From NCBI GenBank assembly GCA_051453625.1, contig JBOZIK010000001.1, forward strand, positions 247,023,446-247,087,445: a stretch of 64,000 bases of DNA. Reading direction: 5' to 3'. Positions 38,601-49,984 of this stretch are shown in pieces; positions within the stretch are counted from its first letter, which is position 1; each line of letters starts with the position of its first letter. The stretch comes from Welwitschia mirabilis (taxonomy: Eukaryota; Gnetophyta; Gnetopsida; Welwitschiales). A model generated the notes under the pieces. The model was not told the DNA's origin. It saw only the letters and a program-made list of their open reading frames with translations, and did no database searches. A program made the position numbers and the translations under genes.

Positions 38601-41454
38601 TTAACATGTCTTATCTCCTTCAAAAGGCTGGAGATTACTCCAAAAACATCATATAAAGAATTAGTTTTTATTCATATTTACTTAAAAAGTAATTAATAGA
38701 GCTTATTAAGAATCTATGAATAAGTCTCCCTCTTTAGGTGATATTCACAAAACTTTACTTTTCTTATTAAATAATAAGTCCTTAAGACTTAATTATTTGA
38801 ATGTAGAATTTTTAAATAATTACTAGTTTTACCTTCTATTTAAGACTGATTTAGCATTTTATGATAGTTGGGGTAAAGGGTATGAAGTAGAACCTTTTAC
38901 AATACTTTTTATTTGTTTATAAGCATTCCTTTAGAATCTTTCATAGATGTTATTAATAGAGTTTCACATAAGTTATCTTCTTAAAAGAACTACTTTCTTG
39001 TTATCGATTTAATTTGATTAAAGCAATTACTGAATTCCATTCCTCTACTAGTCTTTTCTCTTATTTTTCCTTATCCTATAAATGGATGTAGTAGTTTCAA
39101 GATTTATACTTAAAATATTATTAATAATGATGATTAAATCTCTTCATGTTTATTTGCAGGAATCAAAATTTGTTGAAATGGTGGAAACATCCATTAGTGA
39201 ATTTGCAGTGATATTTGGCATTAGGTTAGAAGCTAGCTCTAGTCATGATTGCATCTACTCCTATGCTGTCTTTGATTAACATTTTCACATATTTCTATAC
39301 CTCTAAAGCATTCATGATTCATCATCACTTCAATTAACATGCTACTACCATTATGGATGAGATACTTTCTGTAGTTAAGAGAGTATGCCACTCTAGATTT
39401 AATAATTTACTATAGGCATTTATATCTTCATTAATCAGTAAGGCTTATGCATATGCTTTTTCCAAGAGTTTTTATGCTCTTAGAATTGATTATATCCAAC
39501 CCATAACTTGTTACTATAATATAGATAGATTTCTATTATAGGATCCTATACTTCTTACTTTAATTGGTTTACTATATGCAGACTTTTCACTTGATTTGAA
39601 CTCTAGGATTTATGCATAAATTATTGTTACTATATGCAAACTAGTTTGAAGAACAAATGACGATACACTTGTAATTCTTTATCAAGGATTAGGTGTTGAT
39701 ATACATAAGCGACTTCAAATGGATCTCTCTTTTAAGGATTTTTTAATATGCATTAGTATAATATTTTATTAAACAATTTCGAGTAATACATATGCTCAAT
39801 ATAATATTAATTATGTTAATAATATAAGATAATGTTGTCATAATCTTACTTCTTTCATACAAAGGTGCACTCTATGAACTCAATGTTTAGGTGAAACTAA
39901 AATAAAGTAGATCAATGCAAATTTATGGGAAGGTGTTTTATGTAAGTTTTAAAAGAATGAAAATGAGAATTGGAGCACATATGTAAGGAACAATATTAAT
40001 TAGAAGTTATGAAAGGATGAAAAGACACAGAAATCATACATAAGGATGGTGTTCATAGTCCATTATAATAGAAGATCATAGAACAGCAAGAAAAATAGAA
40101 ATAAATGGTAGTTGATATAGCCACTAAAAATGATTCTACAAGTAAAACTATGTTTCTCACTTCTTTTTATTTATTAAAGTTTACTTCCCTGATTTTTTTA
40201 TATGAAATTATTTTATAATTTAAATTTATGTGTTAATTATAACCTCAATTATAAAGGCTCATTATCCTAAGGTAACAAAAAGCATGGTGAAGTCACATTT
40301 GTCCAAATTAAAGAAAGAGAAGAGAGAAATAGTAATGGGCTCATATGAATTTATTAGTCTTAATTACTACTCTGCCAGATATGTATAAGACATTTCAAAT
40401 AGCTGTAATTCTACTCTAATTAATTATAGCATGCATTCCTAAGCTAATCTCACTGGTAAAAATGTAAGACATAATTTCCATACATTATAAATGAATTCCT
40501 CTAAATGCATATTCATCTACAAAGAACTAACATTGTCATGATCTTGCTTCTTTCATATCAAGAGGTATTCCATTAGTTCTGTTATTTTTATGCTTACAAA
40601 TGAAACATGTTTATCCTTAGCAAGGTTGTGAACATTGGGAATATGTACAACATGTATATCAAAAGAGATTATTGCATGGGCTAAAAATCTATTATGGAAG
40701 CATAACTTATATAATCCTTCATGTTTTTGTTTTACAATCATTTCTTTAATATCATTCATGTTCTTGCCAAACATGGGGATTCTTTATAGGTTAATTTGGC
40801 ATTATAACAACTTGTTTGGCATGAGAAGGGTCACAGAAATTTGAATATCTCATTTGGTCAATCAGGGACCATATATCCTACAACATTTATTGGAAGAGAG
40901 GCACTGTTAGTAGTGTTTTTTAGAAGACTTTTTGTTATAATTTTTTGAGAGAAGGCTATAAATTCTTAAGTGGTATCAGCTTCAGAAACATCGCCTTCCC
41001 TTTATTCTTCAGTCTCATAATGGGTAAATCCAAGCTCAAATTCAAATCTTCCACTGCATCATTTATTATATCCTTTTTCCTATCACTTCTTCTGCATTTT
41101 TCTTGCAAATGATCAAATTCTAAAACAAATAGCAAATCCTAGTTTATTTCAAGCCTAGTTCCTAGAGGCTAAATAAACCCAATATCAAACATCAGATATA
41201 AAAACACTTTCACAAGAGTATTTAGTAAAATAAGCACCTAAAATAATTCATCATCAAATAAAACCACATACATAAGTAGTTTTCCAATAATAAATACTCT
41301 AAACAATTTGATTTGGATCATCTTTGAAAAATAAGTAAGAAACTAAATTAACCAAGAAATAATGTAGAAAGAGTTTAATCATATAATTTCAACCCCAAAA
41401 AGGGTAAAATTCTGAAATGATAATGATTTTTTTCCTTCTTTTTTTTTCGTTTGA
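35616..41454. other. Interior of CACTA 2, no recognisable gene
   Basis: AT-rich. Frames of 60-75 codons (36553-36747, 39082-39279, 40635-40844 plus; 38193-38402, 40553-40774 minus) have no recognised domain. The minus-strand frame at 40553-40774 looks somewhat protein-like (VVHIPNVHNLAKDKHVSFVSI), but I cannot assign it. Confidence 0.45.
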
Positions 41455-41747
41455 CCTTTTAAGGTGTTTTATTAGAAATACCTTAGAAAGTCACCTTTAA
41501 AGAATTTTTTTAAAAATTCCTTAGAAGACAATTATTTTATTACATTTTAAGGTGCTTCTATACAAACACCTATAAAGATCAAACTTTTTAAGGTGCTTTT
41601 AAGGTGTTTGTACATAAACACCTTAAAGCCTAGAAACTATTAAGGCAAGGCTTTTTAAGGCATTTTTTGAAGAAACACTTTAAAAGCTGTTAAGGAATTT
41701 TTTAAGGCATTTTTTAAACATCTTAAAAGTTTATATCTCTAGTAGTT
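41455..41747 (-). repeat. CACTA 2 right subterminal array and terminus
   Basis: Repeated TTTTAAGGTGTTT, AAACACCTTAAA and TTTTTAAGGCATTTTT words in both orientations, ending in CTCTAGTAGTT. Confidence 0.7.
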
Positions 41748-41844
41748 TTCATTAATTCTATCCTAGTAATATGCTTTTCTAAGGGAAAAACTATTTCTTC
41801 CATCAATAGCATCCTTTTTTAAATTAAATATTACAACAAACTCC

Positions 41845-42165
41845 CACTACTAGAAATATAGGATTTTAATGTATTTATTTTAATAAACACCTAAAATATA
41901 TAGCTTTTCAATGCATTTATTTCAATAAACACCTTAAATAAAAAAAAAAAGAAATTTTTTTTAAGGTATTCTTTTAAACAATGCCTTAAAAGCCTTTCTG
42001 GATTATTTTTAAGAATTTTATTAAAATAAATGACTCAAAAAGAAGGTGCATATTATACTAAACACCTTAAATATTAAGAGTTTTTAAAGTGATTATTAAA
42101 ATAAATACATTAAAAAATTTGTATTTTTAAGGAATTTAGGGGGAAAACACCTTAATAGATAGCTA
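41845..42165 (+). mobile_element. Left end of a third CACTA element (truncated)
   Basis: CACTACTAGAAATATAGGAT at 41845 is the best preserved CACTA terminus in the window and is followed by TAAACACCT, TTAAGGTATT, AATGCCTTAAAAGCC and AACACCTTAA subterminal words to about 42155. No matching right end was seen downstream. It starts only 97 bases after the right end of CACTA 2. Confidence 0.6.
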
Positions 42166-43991
42166 GTTTCACTTTGTAAAAAAAATTCATTTCTTTCACT
42201 TTATAGATTTTAAAGGGATCCAAATGATATATTTTAAAGTATAGTTTCTTTTGAAATCACCTCCAAGAAAAGTAGGTCTTCTTATTATTAAAGGCTAAAT
42301 GATTCTTAAATTTAAGAAGTTTTGGTAAGTTTCAATTATCTTGCCACGTGAGAATAAACTAGAATGTCTATAGGTCTAAGAGGAATTGGATTTCACTAAT
42401 TAATATTGCATTTGTAGGTTTTATAATTAACTTAAGTTATCCTATCTTACCTATAGGTTTTCTTTACTTAAATCTTTGTTTAGTTTCTTCCTTTATTATT
42501 GGAAATGAGTTCATCTACAAATCCATTACTTAAATCCTTATGTATTTTCTTCCTTCATTCTTAGAAACGATTTCATTTAAAAATTATATTAGTTATTATA
42601 GTTTTCTTTGGTTTGACTTGATTAATATTTGTAAAGCTAGATTCTTTTACTTTTGTTAAAGATATACATGAAGAGCATTCATAAAAGGAAAAAAGGGAAG
42701 TGACTTAGAAGTGTTTGATATGGAACTGATTCTATCGCCTTTATTGAAGATGTCATTATTCATCATAGATCATCTCACCTAATATGGTGACCTCTCTACT
42801 AATTTGAAATATGATTTTAAATTACTTATTCACTCTCAAGATGGGAAAATAATATCTTTGATTTCTTTAATCTAATGATAAATAAGGTTTTCATGTTCTA
42901 ACTATCAACAATTGATTATTAATATGATGATAAATAAGGTTCCTATGGATTGCATTTATCCTATGATTTTTTTTTAATTCATCATCAACTATTCAATGAT
43001 TAAGGATATTGGCACCAAAAAACTCTAAAAGAAGAAAGGGTAAATGGGAAAAAGAGAAAGAAATATAAAATTTCATCAACAAAGCCAATAATTAGGCAAA
43101 TATTTATAGAAGAGGTCCTTATTTCATTCTTACAGATATAAAAATAATATTCCATATACCTCCACTATAATAGAAATTAAAAACTATTGTAAACAAATAA
43201 TCACTAGAAACACATGTAGCAAGAGAAAGTCTGGGATTTTTACTTTATCTTGGATGTCCTTTAAGAAAGAAAAAGATAAGGCATGTAGACAAGTACTAGA
43301 AGTTATCATAACCTCTAAAACAATCAGAAATGATAAAAAAATACAAAATGTGAGGTCTCATAAATGCTCAAAAGGGGAAGAACAAGAGAGAGATTGTAGA
43401 GTGAACATGGGAATTACAAAGAAGAATGAAAGTGACATTAGTGTTCATTTGCTAGAATTGGCTCTGCCTCATTAAGCTTCATTATGTAAGCTTATTTTCA
43501 TCTAATCTCATTATTTAAGAATGTGGAAATAGGAAATTCACATTGTCCTCTTGGTTGATTTCTCACATTATTGCTTTCTAAACTTCACCTTCATCTTCTC
43601 CAATAGCTGTAAGACTTAGCTCTTATTATAGAGTATTTGTTTTTTATTCATTTTCCTCTAGCTCTATTCTGACTATATTCACCAACTTAAGTGGAAGAGG
43701 TGGATTACTTAGTGAAAATAATTCAACTATTTGTTTAGAACATGCTTATAGGATTCATATTAAATAATGTAATAAAAGTATAGAATTATGATCTCTAAGT
43801 AGCTTTATATACTCTATAATTAGTTTTGGTCTTAATTCCTGTGCATCTATAACTCAAAGTAGTGTCAATGCCACTAAGGATTGCCTTGTAAAGATCAAAT
43901 TAATGGGTTTTTTTTAAAGAAGATCAACTTTTAATTATTATTAATAAAGATAATATTAGTAACAGCTACAATCTTAGTTGTTTATTTCATA
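42166..43991. other. AT-rich DNA, no gene seen
   Basis: Could be the interior of the third CACTA element. The frame at 43254-43475 is lysine-rich and unassigned. Confidence 0.4.
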
Positions 43992-45406
43992 ACAGGAAGA
44001 GGTTCATCAGATGAAAGAACAAAAACATGAAATTTTATAGAGGGGAGAGAGATCCCTAATTTTAGAATGAATATCACATAGAGTAAAAATAACACTAAGA
44101 CATTCCATTAGAAGAATCAATGGAAAAGGAGGTTGCATTTTTAATTAAAAAAGGAGAATCAATTAAATAACAAAATTAAAAAAAACCATATTTAGTACTT
44201 ATAGTTCTGTTTTTCAGTTAACGATTTTCAAGTTCTAAATTTTCACTCAGTTTTTCTTCATTCTTTATGGATCTCATTCTTGCTATTATATTACACAAGG
44301 ATTATTCATTTTATGTTTTTGTATTATGAATGTAAAACTGTAGAAAGATTGAATTAAAAAAATTATTTATCCTCAATTATCAGTCATATCTGTACATCTC
44401 ATTCCTAAGATGTCTTTGCAAATTGTTTAAATATAAATCCATGTTTTGGTTTTTATTTATATTATAGAGTTAATATTCTTTGAATAGAAAAACAATAATT
44501 TAATTTTTCCTTTGCTTATCTCTTGATGTTTTTACATTTTAATGTGGATGCTCATGTCATTTTGAATAGAAATTATGGTTTATCAAGACTTACATCTTTA
44601 GAATTGTATCTTAAAAAATATTTTTTAAGAATTTTTTTAAATATTCATAAATAGAATTCAACATCATTTGATAACCCAAAATCCAATCAACATAATGTTG
44701 CAAGAAAAATTCCGTAATATTTTTAGCATTAGAAGGAGGATCTTATTAAAATACCATCTCAAGAAATTGAAACCAAATTGATATTACAAAATTTTGTTGT
44801 AATAGTTTTACGTGTTAAACTATCAAATTCAATCAAACTATCAAAATTTAACAAACATAGTAAAATTATCAAATCTCAATAAAAAAGAATTAAATTCAAT
44901 CAAAGATAATCCATAAAATAGTCAAACTTAGTCAAGATCATTCCAACATCAAATATCAGTGACTAAACATGAGTTAAATCTAGTCAAACTTAGTTTAAAG
45001 TTAGGCAAAGTCAGTTAAAGTTTGTCAAATTAAGTGAACCATAGTAAAACTTTGTCAAACCCAATCAATCCATCAAATCCAATTAAACATAATCAAATTT
45101 AATTAATAACTCAATCAAAAATAGTGAACAATAGTCAAAGAGCTTCAAACGGTTAAAGAACAACTTATTCAAACTTGATCAAACAGTTACATTTAGTTAA
45201 ATCATAACTATCAAGCCTACTTAGACTTAGTTTAGACTTAATCAAGGTTAGTCAATATCAGTTAAATTTAGTAAAACTTAGTCAAACATATTTAAATCAT
45301 CAAATTTAGTCTAAGCTTAATCAAATCTAATCAAAACCAATCAAATCACTCATGATCATATGAAACTAGAACTAATCCATTATTTATGAAGAAGAAAATC
45401 TCAAAA
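43992..45406 (+). repeat. Left LTR of element 3, 5'-truncated
   Basis: Matches the right LTR from ACAGGAAGAGGTTCATCAG onward, with shared blocks such as GTTCTAAATTTTCACTCA, GATGCTCATGTCATTTTGAATAGAAAT and TTGCAAGAAAAATTCCG. It ends with GAAAATCTCAAAAATAG directly before the primer-site candidate. It contains an expanded TAGTCAAA-type minisatellite. Confidence 0.6.
44805..45350 (+). repeat. TAGTCAAA-type minisatellite inside the LTR
   Basis: Roughly 550 bases of degenerate units of about 10-12 bases such as TAGTCAAACT, AATCAAATC and TTAGTTTAGACT. The matching part of the right LTR (about 51350-51420) and of the third copy (about 54700-54800) is only about 80-100 bases long, so the array expanded in the left LTR or shrank in the others. 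Confidence 0.65.
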
Positions 45407-45424
45407 ATAGTTTGGTGCTAGAAG
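45407..45424 (+). other. Primer-binding-site candidate of element 3
   Basis: TTTGGTGCTAGAAGGAGG follows the LTR end directly, where a tRNA-complementary primer site belongs. The matching tRNA was not identified. Confidence 0.35.
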
Positions 45425-45839
45425 GAGGAACCCTCTTACAGGTTTTTCCCTAATCATTTGTTTGACCTTTTTCATTTACATTCCCTACCACCTTCTTGTA
45501 AACTTAGAATAGCCAAGATCTTAGTGTCAATAATAGGTAAAAAGGCTTGTATTTCTAAGGAGATGTACAAACTTCTCATATAACAAGATGCCTCTACAAT
45601 TGTCATGGATGATCTTTGCATCATGATGGATTAAAAAACATATTGGAAACATGTACCTTATCTATCCTAGAAATCAAATTCATATTATAGCATCTAAAAG
45701 GTTAGGGATAATTGATTAAGAAAAGAGTCAGACTCATAGGAATAAACTTCACTATGAATAGAGTAATAATGAAGAGTTTATTAATAAATTGTATTAGGAG
45801 GAAAATTTAGAAATCTAACTAGAACCACAATCGCAAGGC

Positions 45840-47300
45840 CCTCAGAAGCAGACTGATGAAGAAAGCCTATTTGAATACTCCACACATGGAGAAGAACCAC
45901 CTAGAAATGGATAAGCTGAAAATAGAGCTTTTAGTAAACCCAATTTTACTATCATATGGAAAGCTATTAATGTTCTAAAAATAAGGCCTCTATAATAGAA
46001 AAAAGATATTTATAATCTAATTTTAATGATACTTCCATTCATCCCTCCATCCCTTGTAAAATCCTCACACTAAATAAAGTGCCATATTTTGAAACGTTTA
46101 CTAGCTTAGAAGATCCTATCATGCATGTTAGAAATTTCAAACATAAGTGTTATATATATAACATTGACTACAATACCACATGTCATTTATTCCATTACTC
46201 TTTAATGAGATAAGCTTTCAAGTGGTATCATCACATACCTCCTCATTTTGTCATAGGTTTGAAATAACTCCTTGAAATATTTGTCCAACAATATTCAATC
46301 AACATCTAAAAGATGGTAATCTTAGATACACAAAGCCAAATCATGCATGCCATATGTATCAAAGCATTTGAGAATGTAGTTTTTCAAACATTTTAAAGTT
46401 ATAGGAGAAGATAAAGAATCCATAAAAAATGGTAGTGTCTCCCAAAGATAATCAGCCAAAAAGGACAGCAACACTATAGGCAGCAACTCAAAGAATGTTA
46501 TTATCATCAATTAATCAACTCAATCAATTTATCCACTCCATTTGAGGGAAAACTAAATGATGGTAAAAATGGCATCTCAAGCTCCATTCACTCCATAATA
46601 TTTTTCTCCTCAGTTTACTTATCATCAACCATACTACCCTCCACCATAATAAGTGTAACTGCCACCATAACCTCAAGCATATATGTCTCAAAGTTAAGGC
46701 CAAAATAAGCCTTAAAGCCAAATGGAAATCTCTTAATTTTACAAAAATATATATCCCAATGAAACAAGTCCTCTAAATGCTACTAAAAAAGTGCACAATC
46801 CAATTATCTCTAATCAACCAAAGGAATTCAAATGCACCCAAACCAAAGGGGTATAATAAGTTAATGTACTATGAGTATAACTGAGTCTAAGGACATCATA
46901 TTAAAAACTATTTCAACTTAAGACACATTATTTAAGACATCATAAAAAATAGAAAGGTCATAAAATTCAATACTATCTTAGCTACTACAAATAAACAAAT
47001 AGAGATTTATAAGAATCCATTTCCTGCTCAATCTTCTATGTTGTAATCACCATAGAATGGAACATTTCAAAATGATTCCTTTTTANNNNNNNNNNGTAGA
47101 ATATTCTCAAACCTATTCTTAGATCACATACACCAATGTAGCCCCTTACCTCTAAAGTAGAAGAGACGTATCATTATCTAACCTCATTAATTGAGAGCTC
47201 TAAATCATATAAAATCACATTCACAAGGATATTTAAGAAGTATTTAAGCTTGAAATTACCTCCTAATCAAAGTCAACCACCTAAAGAAGAAGCTACCTTA
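45840..47300 (+). pseudogene. gag-like remnant of element 3
   Basis: From about 46075 the frame reads VPYFETFTSLEDPIMHVRNF, followed by a YSL...AFKWYHHIPPH segment, the plant gypsy gag capsid pattern (KFD.Y.G..DP..H...F ... AL.WF..LP). Stops and a short gap at 47086-47095 interrupt it. The match is closer to the Tat/Ogre-style gag than to the gag of elements 1 and 2, so the coding part may come from another lineage. Confidence 0.55.
47086..47095. other. Short assembly gap (10 N)
   Basis: Inside the gag-like remnant of element 3. Confidence 0.99.
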
Positions 47301-47306
47301 AAGTAG

Positions 47307-47690
47307 GTGCATGTTAAAAAGAGTAAAGAAGATGAGGAAGTAATACAGTTTTTACACGATGAGATCTCTACAACCCCTAAGAAGATGTTCATAATTGAAC
47401 TACCTTATATATCTTTAAATATCAAGCCTCTAAAAGTGAGAAAATTCTTAATCACTTATGTATTTGAATTTAATGTAATAGATTTGTCATGTCTTAAGAA
47501 GCCAAAAATGCATCATCTTTTAAATGCAAAGAAAGGTGTGATTATCAAAGGGTTTAATGACCAAGAGGACAAATCAAGAGGAATAGTTACTTTACCAATT
47601 GAAGTGGCTTAAAAGGTCAACAATACCAAATTCCATATAATAGATAATGCAACAACATTTAATTTATTACTAGGACATCTTTGATAATCA
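47307..47690 (+). pseudogene. Protease-region remnant of element 3
   Basis: A 101-codon open stretch ends in IKGFNDQEDKSRGIVTLPIEV, then a TAA, then TTFNLLLGHL in the same frame. This is the end of the gypsy protease region (GSKREVIGEI.LPI...YNLLLGRPW). The catalytic Asp segment further upstream is not recognisable. The segment is long for such a decayed element but carries a nonsense codon and has no downstream RT. Confidence 0.55.
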
Positions 47691-48519
47691 TATCTCTCCC
47701 ACATCAAAAAACAAAATTTATTGGGTCTAGAATTTCAGTCCCATTAGAATGAAATTATACTGTAGTAAATGTGAAGGCTCCATCCATATCATCTTCTCTG
47801 CTATCAACTCTTGCACCTGAGAAGACGACTATCTCTTTTTCACATTTTAAACATGATCAGGTGGATCTTCATAAGATGAAAATCTCACCCATTTCTAATA
47901 TTTTTAGATTCTAGATGTAGGATGGATTTTCATTATGGATTTTCATTTTTCCTAATTGACTTTCCAACTAGCTCATGATTTAAAATTATTTTAAAAAAAT
48001 TTAAAAAAATCTTTTATTTAAAGTTAAAAGCACAACATAAAAAAACATAAAAACAAGTGTATATATAAAAAAACAAAATAGAAGAAAATTAAAAAAATCA
48101 TCAAAATCAAAAAGAAAAAAATTAAAAAAAAAATTCATGAATACATAAAAACCCATAAGGGTGCATGCTTATATCTTCCCTAGCATTCGAGACTCTTTAG
48201 TAATCACGTCATATTAGATGTTCCCCATGTTCATCATTTAGCTTTTATTACTCACTTATATTTTTTGTCTCTATGTAGTTTAATCTTGTTTTACCTTGCC
48301 ACTAATCATCACTTTCAACTAATTTACTTCCTTTTACTACAAAGGCTTTGAATACATCTTTATAATGAGTTAACTTATAACTAGATAAGTCTTTATCTAA
48401 TAGAGAAGTGCATTTTGAATGACTTCTATGAGGTTATTAAGTTAGATGCTATAGAAAATTTAGGGTTAATGGACAATAGTTGAGACTATGTCAATGATGA
48501 TCAATGTTTTCTTAACATG
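47691..48519 (+). other. Deleted pol region of element 3, A-rich filler
   Basis: Where about 3 kb of RT, RNase H and integrase should lie there are about 700 bases, partly low-complexity A-rich DNA (47985-48140). No polymerase motifs seen. Confidence 0.5.
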
Positions 48520-49140
48520 ATAGAAGCAATTGAGTAGGAAGTTCATCTCATTTAAGATATGCATCCTCCATCTGCCTATAGCTAAATAACTTCTTAGCAT
48601 GGTTTGTTGATTAAGGTTATTTCTTTATTTGATCATCTATTCATTTGGTCTTATGCTGGAGTACATTTGAGTTTTTATCAAAGTATTTTTCTACTTTTGA
48701 GCATTTATAGTGGTAATAATGGATTTCATCCAATCTTAAAACATTTCCATATCTATAACATCTAGTATCCTAAGTTATCTTGTATTAGCACTGATCATGT
48801 CAAGATTGATACTTATCTTCAGTTGTGAGCTTTACAATTTGCCATCCCAATAATCAATAAATGTTTTAAATAAAAAAGTGTCCAAGGTAATTAGTTAATA
48901 CTTAAAAAAATAGAGGAAAAAAGGAAAAAACGTTATTATGTCCTAAGAGGGGACTTTGGCAGTATGATATCGTAACTGTGGGAACTTCATCAAGGTGTCA
49001 TTTGGTCATGATCTATCTTCAGCTAGCAGATCCTTATGCTCTTGGCAGTGGTTGCACTCCCCTCATTATGATGGATGGTGTTCTCTAAACACCCCATTAG
49101 CTAGATTTTACCATAATTCCAAATATATGACTTCAGAAGC
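48520..49140 (+). repeat. Post-integrase non-coding module, copy 3 of 4
   Basis: ATTTATAGTGGTAATAATGGAT and ACATTTCCATATCTA (about 48706-48757), then TCATTTGGTCATGATCTATC and GTGGTTGCACTCCCCTCATT (about 49047-49066). Same order as in elements 1 and 2 and in the copy at 52197. Confidence 0.6.
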
Positions 49141-49952
49141 ATTTAGAACATATTGATTATTAGATGGTGGGCTGGGAAGATATCACTCGCTCTTGCAGTA
49201 GACGATTGGATTGACATTATATTATACTTTATAAGATAACTATAGACATTATCATAGTTATTTCCCTTTTCACATGATATTCTATGCCATTTAACATTGA
49301 ACCATGTATTAATGATATCAAACAAGGTTATAACTCATACCAATGAACTTTACTAGGTTGGCATTTAGAGGTGTAGAAATCAATCTTCTTTATACTCATA
49401 TTTGTCCATTCTCACTACTATTTTCTTAGTATTTGCAATTAATTGCCTTAAATTCATTTTTGAATTTACTCTTACTTGCTTGAGATGAATTCCACTTCTT
49501 ATTTAGCTTATTAGCTTTTAGTACCCATCGCCTTCCATCGCCCTGCCTTGTGATGTTATGATGTAGTGATTATCTATTTCCCATCGTTGTTACCTCTCAT
49601 TCTCTTTGCTTTACTTACCACTCTTTTATACTCTAATCTATCCTTATCTATTTTTATAATTATGGTCATATGTGATTTATCTTTCTTGTTTTCCATTTTC
49701 TACATTTATCTCTACTCCTCTTTTCTCACATCTTGCCATGCTACATTACTCATGTCATTTTCTCATATCTTTTTCATCCACCCATTAGACATCCCTTTTA
49801 TTCATTGCATTTATGTTGCTTATTTCCACAAAAAAAAAAGAGAAAGAAAATAAAAAAGAGAAGAAAATTTTAAAAGAAATGGAATATATAAAGAGAAGAA
49901 AATTTTAAAAGAAATGGAATATATATATAGATATATATATAGATATATATAT
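49141..49952 (+). other. 3' untranslated part of element 3
   Basis: T-rich. A hydrophobic 95-codon frame (49566-49853) recurs at 53058-53294, but this follows from the overall duplication and no protein family is recognised. An (AT)n/AGATAT microsatellite lies at about 49920-49952. Confidence 0.4.
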
Positions 49953-49974
49953 GAAAAAGGAGGAAAAAGGAAAA
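49953..49974 (+). other. Polypurine tract of element 3
   Basis: GAAAAAGGAGGAAAAAGGAA is an uninterrupted purine run directly before the presumed 3' LTR, the priming site for plus-strand synthesis. It is conserved in the duplicate at about 53358-53378. Confidence 0.5.
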
Positions 49975-49984
49975 CAAAATTAAC

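Larger units (their letters stand above)
35412..41747. mobile_element. CACTA DNA transposon 2, about 6.3 kb
   Basis: The left end CACTACTAGAATTTTGAT (35412) is matched by the right end ATATCTCTAGTAGTT (to 41747), an inverted copy with the last base changed. The outside bases are TTC on both sides (35409-35411 and 41748-41750), the expected 3-bp target duplication. Subterminal TTAAGG/CCTTAA repeats occur at both ends (35440-35610 and 41455-41730). No transposase is recognisable inside, and the element is shorter than typical autonomous copies, so it is probably non-autonomous or heavily deleted. Confidence 0.7.

Noticed and set aside
49566-49853. Hydrophobic frame repeated at 53058-53294, possibly a small membrane protein
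   Set aside because: Conservation follows from duplication of the whole retroelement tail; T-rich DNA readily yields hydrophobic frames, and the element shows no splice or start context.
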